Notes: generated by a model not told the origin, from the letters alone. Shown: positions 1 to 9,279, numbered from the stretch's first letter. The stretch is 43,405 nt of DNA from an uncultured Verrucomicrobiota bacterium (GCA_903854655.1 CAINXC010000249.1:1-43405); one strand, 5' to 3'. Translations and numbers: made by a program.

Positions 1-2521
1 AGATCACGAAAATGCGCTCAAAATGCTCGTGAGCGATGCCGATGCCGTTGTCCTCGACCGAGAACCTCCACCGCCCCCGCAGCCATTTGCAGCCTACATG
101 CAAGCAGGGTGGGGCCGCGCCCCGGAATTTCAGCGCGTTTGCCAACAGATTTTGGAAAACCTGCCGTAGCTGGCTTGCATCTGCCAGCACCATGGGAAGA
201 TCATCGCGGCTGATGGTGGCGCCACTGTCTGAGATGGCGAGACGGAGGTTTTCAAGCACATCATCCAGCATTGCCGAGCTGCTGGTCGGAACCAACTTGC
301 AGCCATGAGCGCCTGCGCGTGAGTAGAGCAGCAGATCATCAATAAGCGCGCGCAAGCGCCTGGCACCGCCCATGGCAAAGTCAAAATACTGCCTGCCCTC
401 CTCGTCCAGGCGGTCCGCGTAGCGCCTCTCTATGATTTGCAGATAGCTGGAAACCATTCGCAGCGGCTCCTTGAGATCATGCGAGGCCACATAGGCGAAC
501 TGCTCCAAATCTTGATTTGACCGCCGCAGTTCGTCCTCGGCGTTTTTCCGGTCAGTGATGTCAGTGGCGATGCCGCCAATCGCCCCCACCTGGCCTGCCG
601 GGTTGCGCAGCGGAAACTTCACTGACAGGTAGGTGTGCGGCCCGTCCGTATGGGGCGCGACCTCCTCCAGAATCAAGGGTTCTCCCGCCGCCTGCACCTT
701 CAAATCATTTTCACGGAACGCCTGTGCCATCTCCGGCGGGAAAATATCCTGATCCGTCAAGCCTATGACCTGAGCAGCGTCAACGTTGAAGAGTTCGCTC
801 CAGCGTTTGTTGATGAGTTGATACCGGCCTTCCAAGTCCTTGATGAAGATGACTGCCGTGGTGTGGTCCAGGATCGCGTGGAGACGCGCCTCCACCTCGC
901 TTTTGGCAGCCTCGGCGCGCTTCCGTCGCGAGATGTTGCTCCCTACGCCTAGGAAACCAGTAATAGTTCCGGACTCATCACGCAACGCTGTGACGGACAA
1001 CTGCACCGGATAGCGGCTGCCGTCCTTGCGTATGTGGGTCCACTCATTCTCATCCACCTGACCCAGGCGGGCCTTGGCCACGAAGGTCTGGAAGCCGGGC
1101 TCAACATGGTAGCCGAGTTCGAGCGACAGCTCCACTGCGCGCCTCGCAACCTCCCCGGGATCGTGGATGATCGCGGGTGTGACTTTGCCCACGACCTCCT
1201 CTGCCTTGTAGCCCAGCTCGCGCTCCGCCTCCGCGTTGAAGGTTTGAATGATGCCTTCTGGCGAACCGGAAATGATGGTGAAATTGGCGCCATCCAGGAT
1301 CGCCCGCTGCAGTTGCGAAGTCTCGATCAACTGCCTTTCCATCGCCTTCCGCTCGGTGATGTCACTCACCAGGCCGATCAAGGATGCCGGCTGCCCGCCT
1401 CCGTCCTTGAACACGTTTCCACGCGCCCAAATCCAGCGCATTTCCCCGTCGGCCCTGATGATGCGGCATTCAAAATACCAGCCGGCGCCAGCTGCCACGC
1501 TGTCCTGGAACGTCTTATCCACAGTGGCCCGGTCATCGGGATGGACGTGCCCCAAAAAAATGGCATACGTCCATTCCTGCAGCCTCTCGGCATAGCCGAA
1601 AATCTGATCATGGCGCAACGACCGGCGCGCGACCTGAGTCGTCAAATCCAGCTCCCAGTCGCCGATTTGGGCTGCGTCCAGGGCAAACTGCAGCCGCTCC
1701 TGGGCGGCTCCAAGCGCGTCTTCCACACGTTTCCGGTCGGAAACGTTCCGGCTCACACCGAGGAAACCGGTGAGGTTTCCCTGCGCGTCACGAAGAGCAG
1801 TGACAGAGGCCACCCCAGGGTAGCGCGTGCCATCCTTGCGGACGTAGGTCCACTCACGCTCTTCTTGCAACCCCATCGCCGCCTTCACCGTGAATGCCTC
1901 CAGCCCGCGCTCAACGTGACGGCCCAGTTCACGTGAAAGCTCCTCCGCATGACGCGCGATCTCCGCAGTCAGGTGAAACAGTTCGGGAGTCGCCTTTCCG
2001 ATCACTTCAGCAGCAACGTAGCCGAGGTTCCGCTCCGCCGCCGCGTTAAACGTTTGGATCACACCGCGAGGATCCGTTGAGATAATGACGAAATCGGTAC
2101 CATCCAGCAGCGCTTGCTGGATCCGCAAGGTGTTGGAAAGCTTCCTCTCCAACGCTTTTTGCTGCGTCACGTCGCGCGCTGCCGCATAGATGAGCCGCTG
2201 TTCGAGATCGGGCCTGGCGTGCCATAGCAGCCAGATATGGTCGCCGTCCTTGCGCCGGTAGCGATTTTCAAAAGACAGCGTCAAGGCACCCTCACTGATC
2301 CTCGCTGCCTCTGCCGCAGTGGCGGCGACATCGTCGGGATGGATAAACGACACGTAGGGCACGGCCATCAGTTCCTCACACGAATAGCCCAGCGCGGCCT
2401 CCCATGCGGGGTTCAATCGTATGAACCGGCCCTCGAAATCCGCGACGCAAAGCAGATCAAGCGACAGATTGAAAAATAACCTTCCCAGCGCCTCTTCACG
2501 TTCTGTAGGCTCCGCACTCAT
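1..2521 (-). CDS. Multi-PAS sensor histidine kinase, 3' end missing (runs off the left edge)
   Basis: Cytoplasmic sensor kinase that would autophosphorylate on histidine in response to a signal sensed by PAS domains. The ATG lies at 2521 and the frame stays open to base 1, giving 840 residues. Translation shows five PAS/PAC units at roughly residues 14-125, 135-255, 280-395, 405-525 and 545-660. A HisKA domain of the phytochrome-like type follows, with ASHDLKEPLR and the phospho-accepting His681. The start of the HATPase domain has the N/G1 box DNGIGI near residues 824-829. No membrane segment or signal peptide is seen, so it is probably soluble. PAS units 2 and 4 are close copies of each other (IIS..P.G.IQTFNA.AER.LGY, then RKDG.RYP and TGFLGV). 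The last HATPase boxes and any receiver domain are outside the window. No cognate response regulator is visible. The ligand is unknown. Confidence 0.93.
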   Translation of the reverse strand, partial: MSAEPTEREEALGRLFFNLSLDLLCVADFEGRFIRLNPAWEAALGYSCEELMAVPYVSFIHPDDVAATAAEAARISEGALTLSFENRYRRKDGDHIWLLWHARPDLEQRLIYAAARDVTQQKALERKLSNTLRIQQALLDGTDFVIISTDPRGVIQTFNAAAERNLGYVAAEVIGKATPELFHLTAEIARHAEELSRELGRHVERGLEAFTVKAAMGLQEEREWTYVRKDGTRYPGVASVTALRDAQGNLTGFLGVSRNVSDRKRVEDALGAAQERLQFALDAAQIGDWELDLTTQVARRSLRHDQIFGYAERLQEWTYAIFLGHVHPDDRATVDKTFQDSVAAGAGWYFECRIIRADGEMRWIWARGNVFKDGGGQPASLIGLVSDITERKAMERQLIETSQLQRAILDGANFTIISGSPEGIIQTFNAEAERELGYKAEEVVGKVTPAIIHDPGEVARRAVELSLELGYHVEPGFQTFVAKARLGQVDENEWTHIRKDGSRYPVQLSVTALRDESGTITGFLGVGSNISRRKRAEAAKSEVEARLHAILDHTTAVIFIKDLEGRYQLINKRWSELFNVDAAQVIGLTDQDIFPPEMAQAFRENDLKVQAAGEPLILEEVAPHTDGPHTYLSVKFPLRNPAGQVGAIGGIATDITDRKNAEDELRRSNQDLEQFAYVASHDLKEPLRMVSSYLQIIERRYADRLDEEGRQYFDFAMGGARRLRALIDDLLLYSRAGAHGCKLVPTSSSAMLDDVLENLRLAISDSGATISRDDLPMVLADASQLRQVFQNLLANALKFRGAAPPCLHVGCKWLRGRWRFSVEDNGIGIAHEHFERIFVI

Positions 2522-2616
2522 ACTGAGATTGAAAGACTCGCGTAGTTAACGGGAGGATATGAAGATCTCCGCTCATTAACAAGAACGAATTCAGCACCAA
2601 GCGCGAACAGGGCCGG

Positions 2617-3909
2617 CTACACCTCCGGCAGTTTCCAGTCCCCTCGGAACGTCCGGTGGGCCAGAAGTGCGTTTGCGTCCTGATCTGCGCCGAAGTTTTC
2701 CGCCACGGGATCCCACAGGACCTTGCGTTTCGCCTTCAAGGCAATGGCGGTGAGCTGGGGCAGCATGTCAGAACGCACGGAGGTTTCGATGTCGCAAATC
2801 GCACGCTTGCCGTTCTTGATGGCATCAATGAAATTGCGGGTGTGCGAGGTGCTCACGGGCAGCGTGATGGGCATGGTGCCAACGGCGTTGTGCGGGTCAT
2901 GCAGCACCGAGTCGTCACTGGCCCAGATCTTCTCACGCACGACATGGACCCAGTGGTCCTCGCCGATGAACTTGACGCCGTGAGTGACGCCTTCGGTATT
3001 CTGCGTGCAAAACGTGATGGGCGCGGCCTTCGCGTACTCCATGCGCACCTTCCAGGTGAGCATCGCATCGCACGAGCCGCCGTTGGGATAGGTGGCGGTG
3101 CCCTCGACGCTCACCGGGCCGGTGTCATCGGTGCCATTGCCCCATTGCGCAATGTCCAGGTGATGAATGCCCCAGCACGAGATCATGCCCAGGGAGAAGT
3201 TGGTCATGTTTTCATGGAAATTGCGCTCGGTTTTCTTGTCGTGATAGCTGCTCATCGGCGCGGGGCCCACCCAGCGGTCCCAGTCCAGAAAGTCGGGCAC
3301 CGGCTGCTCAGGAAACAGCTCGGTCTGCTTGCCTCCCTCCACGCCCACCTGGATCTCCTTGAGCTTGCCGAGACGGCCGTTGAGGGCCAGTTCGCTGCCC
3401 CAGCGGAACTTCAGGTCCGAACGCTGCTGGGTGCCGAACTGGAACACCACGCCCTTCTTGCGCACTGCGGCACGCACATGCTTCGCCTCCTCGAAAGACA
3501 TGCCCATCGGCTTTTCGTGGTAGATGTGTTTGCCATTGAGGATGGCATCGGCGGCGGGGATGCTGTGCCAGTGAACAGGCAGGGCCATGAGAACGGCGTC
3601 AATGCTCTTGTCGCGATTCAGGTCGCGGAAATCGGGATGCAGCTTCGCGTCCGCACTGCCGTAGGTCTGCTTGATGTGACCCAGGGCGCCGTCGCTGTGC
3701 CTCTTGTTCACGTCACTGATGGCGACCACGCGCACATCGTCGTGGTTAAGGAAGCCGCGCATGTCATTGGTGCCCTGGGAGCCCACTCCGATGACCCCGA
3801 GCGTGATCTTGTTCGACGGCGCCGTCTCCGAGCGAAGCACATGCGCGGGGATGATCCACGGCGCGCTGCCAGTGGCCAGGACTTGAGAAATGAAGGAGCG
3901 ACGTTTCAT
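2617..3909 (-). CDS. Gfo/Idh/MocA family oxidoreductase with Tat signal
   Basis: Probable NAD(P)-dependent sugar or cyclitol dehydrogenase, exported folded through the Tat system. The start at 3909 is chosen because the protein then begins MKRRSFISQVLATGSAPW, a twin-arginine signal; an in-frame upstream extension to 3966 has no such sense. Length is 430 residues. The Rossmann motif GVIGVGSQG is at 38-46 and the family EKP motif at about 132-134 (HEKPMG), where the lysine is the conserved catalytic/cofactor residue. A C-terminal substrate domain follows. Verrucomicrobia and Planctomycetes carry many Tat-exported members of this family, linked to polysaccharide breakdown. The gene lies 81 bases downstream of the SGNH hydrolase on the same strand, so the two may be co-transcribed. 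The substrate cannot be told from sequence. Confidence 0.93.
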   Translation of the reverse strand: MKRRSFISQVLATGSAPWIIPAHVLRSETAPSNKITLGVIGVGSQGTNDMRGFLNHDDVRVVAISDVNKRHSDGALGHIKQTYGSADAKLHPDFRDLNRDKSIDAVLMALPVHWHSIPAADAILNGKHIYHEKPMGMSFEEAKHVRAAVRKKGVVFQFGTQQRSDLKFRWGSELALNGRLGKLKEIQVGVEGGKQTELFPEQPVPDFLDWDRWVGPAPMSSYHDKKTERNFHENMTNFSLGMISCWGIHHLDIAQWGNGTDDTGPVSVEGTATYPNGGSCDAMLTWKVRMEYAKAAPITFCTQNTEGVTHGVKFIGEDHWVHVVREKIWASDDSVLHDPHNAVGTMPITLPVSTSHTRNFIDAIKNGKRAICDIETSVRSDMLPQLTAIALKAKRKVLWDPVAENFGADQDANALLAHRTFRGDWKLPEV

Positions 3910-3990
3910 GGTGGATGTTGAGGTGCAATGAGACCAACGCCAAGCTTGGGCCCCATGTTCAGCCATGTTTTATAAGTTTTCGGTCAGAAA

Positions 3991-4704
3991 TCACTTCCAA
4001 AACGCCTTCACCACGCGCACCCATTCTTCGGCCATGAGCTGGTGGCCTGAGTAGGTGGGGTGAACGCCATCCCAAATCCAGTGATCAGCCGGGGCACGTT
4101 TGCACGCCTCCGTGAAAATGGCCTGAAAATGCACCAGCGCGGCCCCGTGCTGCGCCGCCAGTTTCGCTACGATTTCCTGGCGCTTCTTGATGCCCGCAGG
4201 CACCTCCCAATGTTCAGGAACCTTGCCCTTTGGCAGGCAAAAGGGTTCGCAGAGCACCAGCTTCATCTTGGGGTTGGCAGCTTGGCTGTCAGTCAGCAGC
4301 TTGTCATACACCTGCTCATACTGCTCGAAGCTGACATTGCGGCCGTCATCGTTCACTCCGATGAGGATGCTGAGCAGATCGGGCTTCAAATCCAGCGTGT
4401 CCTTCTGCCAGCGCTTCTCCAGATCCAGCACTGTGTTGCCGCTGATGCCCCGGTTCATGAAGGTAAGGTCACGCTCGGCCAGTTCCGCCCCGTACCTGGC
4501 AGCAATGATGAACTGGTAGCCATGACCCAGGATGTGGTTCGGATCCGTGCTCCGTCCCCTGTTGCCATCGGTGATCGAATCGCCCTGGACCAAGATGCGC
4601 GCGCTCTGGCCGAAGGCTGGAACATCCTCTCCGGGACCGGCTTGAACAGCCAGTCGGAGGAAGAGCAGCAGTGAAAGAACAGAAAGCAGTCGGAGGTTCG
4701 GCAT
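3991..4704 (-). CDS. Secreted SGNH/GDSL-family hydrolase
   Basis: Probable esterase or deacetylase acting outside the cytoplasm on acylated carbohydrates (the substrate is inferred). The ATG at 4704 gives 237 residues beginning with a hydrophobic signal peptide (LLSVLSLLLFLRLAVQAG). A TTG three codons upstream is possible but less likely. Family blocks are present: block I GDSITDG with the nucleophile Ser43, block III as GVNDD, and block V DGVHP with the Asp/His pair near the C-terminus. The length fits single-domain SGNH hydrolases. The gene is upstream of the Tat-exported oxidoreductase on the same strand, a pairing that suggests extracellular saccharide processing. Confidence 0.92.
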   Translation of the reverse strand: MPNLRLLSVLSLLLFLRLAVQAGPGEDVPAFGQSARILVQGDSITDGNRGRSTDPNHILGHGYQFIIAARYGAELAERDLTFMNRGISGNTVLDLEKRWQKDTLDLKPDLLSILIGVNDDGRNVSFEQYEQVYDKLLTDSQAANPKMKLVLCEPFCLPKGKVPEHWEVPAGIKKRQEIVAKLAAQHGAALVHFQAIFTEACKRAPADHWIWDGVHPTYSGHQLMAEEWVRVVKAFWK

Positions 4705-4928
4705 GGGAATCAAAGGTTACCTTGTGTTTGCGTTTCAGGGGGAGCGCAGGTCTTGCCACTCGGCAACGGCTGGCACAAGGGCTTTCGCTCCGCCCGGGCC
4801 GTCCAGCCTGCGTTGGGGTTTCACCCCATGCCTGGACCAGAGATTAATACCCCTGCGTTGTCCTGCCGAGGCGATCCACAAGTGCAAACCGGGGATTCCC
4901 GTCAATAAAACTAACGCAAAGACAATCC

Positions 4929-5660
4929 ATGAAAATACCCTTCTTCAAGAAATCCTGCCCTCTGATGACCGCCGCCGCACTGGCCCTCGGTGGTGTCATC
5001 CACGCTCAAACGACCACGACGACAACCAATGAGGTGACCACCAACGGGACGATCAGTTCGTTCGAGCCGGAGACTTTCGTCATCAAGTCTGAAACCGCCC
5101 CGGGCCCGATCACCTATAGCTACGGCAAGACCACGCAGTACGTGGATGAGGCGGGCAACGTCGTGACCCGGGAAGCCATCACACCCGGAGTGCCGGTGAC
5201 GGTTCACTATGTTCGCGAAGGCGACCACATGATGGCCGACCGCGTCGTCGTTCACAAGACGACGACCACCACGACAGAACCCGGTCGCGAGCCGACCCAC
5301 AAGGAAGCCAAAGCGTTGCGAGAAGCTGCGAAACACCCGGATCGCGAAGCCCGCCGCGCCGCCGAACAGGGCAAGCCGTTTCCACCGGTGGACCCGTCTG
5401 CCCCCAAGTCGACGACCACAACGACAACGACCACCTCTGATGGGACCGTCAGTTCCTTCACGCCTGAACAGTTTGTCGTCAAGTCAACCACCAGCGAGGC
5501 CCCTGTTACCTACCGCTATTCCAAGACCACCCAGTACGTGGATGACAGCGGGGCGCCGGTGTCCGTCGAAGTTGTGCGTTCAGGAGCGCCCGTCTCGGTC
5601 AGCTACATCCGCGAAGGCGACGGTTACATCGCCCAGCGGGTGATCGTGCACAGCCGCTAA
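4929..5660 (+). CDS. Secreted protein with two tandem ~70-residue domains and Thr-rich linkers
   Basis: Function not recognised. The 243-residue product starts with a signal peptide (MKIPFFKKSCPLMTAAALAL, then GGVIHAQ). Two homologous domains lie at about residues 40-110 and 171-243, sharing the pattern GT.SSF.PE.FV.KS, then TY.Y.KTTQYVD, then REGD and RV.VH. They are separated by a charged, Lys/Arg/Glu/Ala-rich linker. Runs of six to eight threonines, encoded by acn repeats, precede domain 1, follow it, and precede domain 2. The Thr runs look like flexible or modified spacers. A strong hairpin lies just past the stop codon. The gene is probably monocistronic. The start is fixed by the signal peptide; a weak AT-rich -10-like stretch (TAAAACTAACGC) lies about 12-20 bases upstream. 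Confidence 0.85.
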   Translation: MKIPFFKKSCPLMTAAALALGGVIHAQTTTTTTNEVTTNGTISSFEPETFVIKSETAPGPITYSYGKTTQYVDEAGNVVTREAITPGVPVTVHYVREGDHMMADRVVVHKTTTTTTEPGREPTHKEAKALREAAKHPDREARRAAEQGKPFPPVDPSAPKSTTTTTTTTSDGTVSSFTPEQFVVKSTTSEAPVTYRYSKTTQYVDDSGAPVSVEVVRSGAPVSVSYIREGDGYIAQRVIVHSR

Positions 5661-5686
5661 ACATCACGGCTTCGGCCTCACTCAAA

Positions 5687-5713
5687 GCAGGCCGCCGGAA
5701 TCAGGCGGCCTGC
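5687..5713 (+). terminator. Terminator-like hairpin after the two-domain secreted protein gene
   Basis: A perfect 10-base inverted repeat, GCAGGCCGCC at 5687-5696 and GGCGGCCTGC at 5704-5713, has a 7-base loop and starts 27 bases after the stop codon. The following sequence (ccctgtg) has no T-run, so it is not a classical intrinsic terminator. It may act as an mRNA 3' end or a pause site. Confidence 0.55.
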
Positions 5714-5877
5714 CCCTGTGTTGCGGACCGATGCGCAAAGTCATCCTCATCGCCCCCTTTCGAAACCAAGTGTGTATCATTCACCCCTTTCCGCAGCAAT
5801 CACACACCATGTCGCAAGCGATGGTTGGCTCCGGCCTCGCTTAACAGCCATGTTCGAGGATTACCAACAGCTTCTTT

Positions 5878-6177
5878 ATGGCCACCTACCTTACCCTCAT
5901 CACCTTCACTCCACAGGGACTCCAGAACATTCATGAGTCCGCCCATCGGGCCACGGCTTTTAAAGCGGCGGCAAAGAAGGCGGGGGTCAAGGTCTCGCAC
6001 GTGTTCTGGTCGCTCGGCGAATTCGATGGCGCCATTCTGTTTGAGGCCAAGGATGACGCAGCCGCCACCGGGGTGATGCTCACCTTGTCCGGCCTGGGCA
6101 ACGTTCACACCAAAACCTTGCGGGCCTTCAGCGCAGCCGAGTTCTCGGCGATTGTGGCGAAGCTGCCAAAGATGTGA
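5878..6177 (+). CDS. GYD domain-containing small protein
   Basis: A 99-residue cytoplasmic protein without a signal peptide. The start MATYLTLITFTPQGLQNI and the later VSHVFWSLGEFDGAILFEA match the GYD family (a ferredoxin-like alpha/beta barrel fold), in which a G-x-[YF]-D signature follows the second strand; here it reads GEFDG. Members are about 95-110 residues, so this copy is full length. Their biochemical role is unknown. It stands alone between two secreted-protein genes. No good ribosome-binding site is seen at the usual distance before the ATG. Confidence 0.85.
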   Translation: MATYLTLITFTPQGLQNIHESAHRATAFKAAAKKAGVKVSHVFWSLGEFDGAILFEAKDDAAATGVMLTLSGLGNVHTKTLRAFSAAEFSAIVAKLPKM

Positions 6178-6318
6178 CCGAGGCCTCGATGTCGCCCGTC
6201 ATTTGCTTAATTTCTCCTGGTAGTTCAGCTCCGTTTTCCACCCCAATATTGTCATCTTTCCGCTTCCCTGCCGCGATGGTTCCCGGTATGAAACTCAAGA
6301 TTTCATATCTCCCGTCCC

Positions 6319-7794
6319 ATGGTTCTGCTCACCCGCGTTTTTTTCCTGGCAGCGCTCCACGCCGGCCTGGGCTGTGCTTTTGCGGGCCAGCCATTCGCCA
6401 TTCAGGTCATCGATGGGAGCAGCCAGCGCGGCGTGCCCATGGTCGCGCTTGAGACGGACAACCACGTCCGTTTCGTCACCGACAGCGCGGGCTGGGTGGC
6501 GTTCGATGAGCCGGCAATGATGGGGAGGGCCGTTCACTTCGCCGCCACCAGCCCGGGATACCAGCTTCCAAAGGATGGCAGCGGACAGCCAGGCATGGTC
6601 CTCCAGGTTCACGCCGGCCAGATGGTCGAAGTCCGGCTGGTGCGCACGTGCATTGCCGAACGCCTGTACCGCCTTACCGGGCAGGGCATCTACCGGGACA
6701 CGATGCTCTTGGGCAGGGAGGCACCTCTGCCGTTCCCCAACCTTGATGGCGATGTGATCAGCGAGCGCACGGTGCAATCGGCGCCCTACCAAGGAAAGCT
6801 CTTCTGGCTCTGGGGTGAAACGCGACGAATGACCCCGCGCTGCCGGCCCTTCATTGCCGGCGCGGTATCGGACCTCCCGGGCGCGGGCGGCCTTGATCCC
6901 ATCCAGGGTGTCCACCTGCGTTATCTCACCAACGAACAGGAGGAGCCGCTCAGCCTCCTCACGCCGCCCGCCGCCATGCCGGACACCGTGCAAACCTGGC
7001 TCGAGGGGCTGGTGTCGGTGAAGGACCGGGCCGGGGCCGAACATCTCCTGGCCCACTACTCTCTGACCAAAGACGATGGCACACGCATTGAACATGGCAT
7101 CGCCGAATTTAACGACCAGCACACGTTCGACCGCAAGACCGTGCTGGGGGAGGAATACACGTGGCAGTTCCCGCACGGCAACGCGGTCGAGGTCAAGGAT
7201 GACGATGGCGACTTCATTTACTTTGCCGCCCCTCTCTGCCACGTGCGCGTGACGGCAAGCTACGATGCCCTGCTCAGCCCCACCAGTTATGAAGCCCTGG
7301 CATGGTCTGATGATGACGAAAAACTCGAATGGCAGCAGTCCCGTGAACCACTCACCCAGGCCGTGGAGGCAAGGCTCATTCAGCAACGGAAATTCACAGC
7401 GAGCGGGGCTCGCTGCCAGTTGGTGGATGCAGTGACGGAGAAGCCTGTCGCCATCCAGGATGGCAGCGTGGAGTGGAGTGTGTCCCGCAAATGCTGGATC
7501 ATGATCGCTCGGGGAGTTGTCGAAGAGGCAAGTTCCGGGGATGTATGGTATGCCGAGGCCTCCCGGGTCACCGGTCCCTGGAGCAAGGCGGTTCAGGTGG
7601 CAACGCACGGCGGCGGCATGAGTTTCTCCAGCGTCATGCAGCATGCCGCGCTGGTGCAGGAGAGCGGGCGTTTCATCTATTTTGAGGGCACCTGTTTCCG
7701 CCCAGCGGACCCGCTGCCCAGGTACGAGGGCAATTCGTTGATGTACCGGCTCGACCTCAATGACGAACGCCTCGCTCCGGCACGCCATCATTGA
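6319..7794 (+). CDS. Secreted protein, carboxypeptidase-regulatory-like domain plus propeller-like region
   Basis: A 491-residue exported protein of unknown function. The signal peptide is MVLLTRVFFLAALHAGLGC, followed by AFAG. Residues about 25-110 look like an Ig-fold carboxypeptidase-regulatory-like domain (IQVIDGSSQRGVPMVALETD, then VTDSAGWVAFDEP). The rest has repeating short beta segments of the kind QGKLFWLWGETRR, DFIYFAAPLCHVRV and DVWYAEASRVTGPW. This resembles five-bladed propeller proteins of the DUF4185/GH43-like type. No catalytic residues could be assigned. The next gene, an aminotransferase, starts 39 bases after the stop but appears to have its own promoter. Confidence 0.82.
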   Translation: MVLLTRVFFLAALHAGLGCAFAGQPFAIQVIDGSSQRGVPMVALETDNHVRFVTDSAGWVAFDEPAMMGRAVHFAATSPGYQLPKDGSGQPGMVLQVHAGQMVEVRLVRTCIAERLYRLTGQGIYRDTMLLGREAPLPFPNLDGDVISERTVQSAPYQGKLFWLWGETRRMTPRCRPFIAGAVSDLPGAGGLDPIQGVHLRYLTNEQEEPLSLLTPPAAMPDTVQTWLEGLVSVKDRAGAEHLLAHYSLTKDDGTRIEHGIAEFNDQHTFDRKTVLGEEYTWQFPHGNAVEVKDDDGDFIYFAAPLCHVRVTASYDALLSPTSYEALAWSDDDEKLEWQQSREPLTQAVEARLIQQRKFTASGARCQLVDAVTEKPVAIQDGSVEWSVSRKCWIMIARGVVEEASSGDVWYAEASRVTGPWSKAVQVATHGGGMSFSSVMQHAALVQESGRFIYFEGTCFRPADPLPRYEGNSLMYRLDLNDERLAPARHH

Positions 7795-7798
7795 GAGC

Positions 7799-7827
7799 TT
7801 GATCGCTGGGCCATCAACCGCTAAAAC
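7799..7827 (+). promoter_or_regulatory. Predicted sigma-70 promoter of the aminotransferase gene
   Basis: A -35 box TTGATC at 7799-7804 and a -10 box TAAAAC at 7822-7827 are spaced by 17 bases. The start codon at 7834 is only 6 bases beyond the -10 box and no Shine-Dalgarno sequence is present. The transcript should begin at or next to the ATG. Confidence 0.5.
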
Positions 7828-7833
7828 CCGCGC

Positions 7834-8985
7834 ATGTCCTTCACCGCTCCTCGCTTCGCCCCCCCGGAACGCATCCTCATGGGCCCCGGCCCCAGCGACG
7901 TGCCGCGCCGCGTCCTCAACGCCCTCGCCTCTCCCACTCTCGGCCATCTGGACCCGGCCTACCTTGCGATCATGGACGAGGTGCGCGACTTCATGCGCCA
8001 GGTGTTCCGCACCAAGAACGAGCTGACCATGGCCGTGCCAGGCACCGGCAGCGCGGGCATGGAAGCCACGGTGGTGAACTTGGTGGAGCCCGGCGACGAA
8101 GTGATCATCTGCGTCAATGGAGTGTTTGGCGGCCGTATGAAGGACGTGGCCGAGCGCAGCGGCGCGAAGGTCCATGCCGTGGAAGCCCCCTGGGGCCAGA
8201 CCATTGCCCCTGCGGCCATCGCTGAAGCCCTGGCCGCTCATCCCGCCGTCAAGCTTGTGGGCATTGTTCACGCTGAAACCTCAACCGGCGCCATGCAGCC
8301 GTTGGAGGAAATCACAAAGCTCGTGCACGACGCCGGAGCGTTGCTGCTCGTCGATGCCGTGACCTCGCTCGGTGGCGTGCCTCTCGACCTGGACGCCCTT
8401 CAAATCGACGCCTGCTATTCCGGCACCCAGAAGTGCCTGTCCTGCCCGCCCGGCCTGTCGCCCGTGAGCTTCTCCGCCGCTGCGGTGGACCGCATTATGA
8501 GCCGCAAGACCAAGGTGCAAAGCTGGTACTTGGATATGTCGATGCTCAAATCCTACTGGGGCCAGGAGCGCGTGTACCACCACACCGCTCCGATCAATAT
8601 GACTTACGCCCTGCGGGAAGCCCTGGCCATGGTGCTGGAAGAGGGCCTGGAAGCCCGGTGGGCACGCCACCAGCTCAACTATCAAGCGCTGCGGGCAGGC
8701 CTGGAAGCGCTCGGCATGAAATACATTCCCGAGCACTCCCTGCCCAGCTTGAACGCCATCCACGTGCCAGAAGGCGTGGATGAAGCCGGCGTGCGCAAGC
8801 GCCTGCTCAATGAGTACGACATCGAAATCGGTGCGGGACTGGGGCCCTTCAAGGGCAGGGCCTGGCGCATCGGCCTCATGGGAGCCAGCAGTACGCGGCG
8901 GCACGTCATCCTCGTGCTCGCCGCGCTCGAGAGCATCCTTGGCCTCAGCGGCGGCACGACGGCGGCGACCAAGGTCTATGGGTGA
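7834..8985 (+). CDS. Alanine--glyoxylate (serine--pyruvate) aminotransferase family protein
   Basis: Class V PLP-dependent aminotransferase, 383 residues, cytoplasmic. The family start is clear ([20 protein letters not shown]). Next come the glycine-rich cofactor segment [11 protein letters not shown] near 68-77, the PLP ring-binding Asp in [11 protein letters not shown] at about 174, and the Schiff-base lysine Lys200 in [15 protein letters not shown]. These match AGXT-like enzymes that convert glyoxylate to glycine with alanine or serine as amino donor. Which donor is used cannot be read from sequence. Length is typical. It could serve photorespiratory-type glyoxylate disposal; a phosphoglycolate phosphatase-type gene lies elsewhere in the window (33440-34117). 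Residues 369-383 form a loose tail. Confidence 0.93.
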   Translation: MSFTAPRFAPPERILMGPGPSDVPRRVLNALASPTLGHLDPAYLAIMDEVRDFMRQVFRTKNELTMAVPGTGSAGMEATVVNLVEPGDEVIICVNGVFGGRMKDVAERSGAKVHAVEAPWGQTIAPAAIAEALAAHPAVKLVGIVHAETSTGAMQPLEEITKLVHDAGALLLVDAVTSLGGVPLDLDALQIDACYSGTQKCLSCPPGLSPVSFSAAAVDRIMSRKTKVQSWYLDMSMLKSYWGQERVYHHTAPINMTYALREALAMVLEEGLEARWARHQLNYQALRAGLEALGMKYIPEHSLPSLNAIHVPEGVDEAGVRKRLLNEYDIEIGAGLGPFKGRAWRIGLMGASSTRRHVILVLAALESILGLSGGTTAATKVYG

Positions 8986-9279
8986 TCCCTGCCGGGAGCC
9001 AAAAGCGAAGACGCCTTATGGGCAGGATGCCGCAGATGCTTTGAAAGCGACCAAGGCCTGACCGTGCCCTGGCTTTCCGGCACGCGGCTCGGCTGGCGAG
9101 ATCGGTGAGGTGCGATTGCGCCCCACTTTGTTAAAACCCTTTAACAATCAGGGTTAACGAAGGGATTTTGGCACTCAAGGCGGTGTCCGAACACTTGGTG
9201 CACCTCCCTCGCCTTGGAGGCGGGGCACGACAACCTTGGTGCTATACCGTCTTCTGGAAAAATCCCCCAGATTAATCGG
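8986..9279. other. Intergenic region before the giant repeat-protein gene
   Basis: This stretch of nearly 300 bases contains no convincing gene. It holds a perfect palindrome, GTTAAA at 9130-9135 and TTTAAC at 9140-9145, followed closely by a second GTTAAC at 9153-9158. It also holds a GC-rich potential hairpin at about 9198-9228 (GTGCACCTCC pairing with GGAGG and GGGGCAC). All lie upstream of the predicted promoter at 9280-9308, so they are more likely binding sites or a 3' end of the aminotransferase mRNA than a 5' leader. Confidence 0.5.

Noticed and set aside
6295..8271. Long open frame of 658 codons on the minus strand
   Set aside because: It runs antisense to a secreted protein and a clear PLP aminotransferase, and has His/Gly/Ala-rich composition typical of shadow frames in GC-rich DNA.
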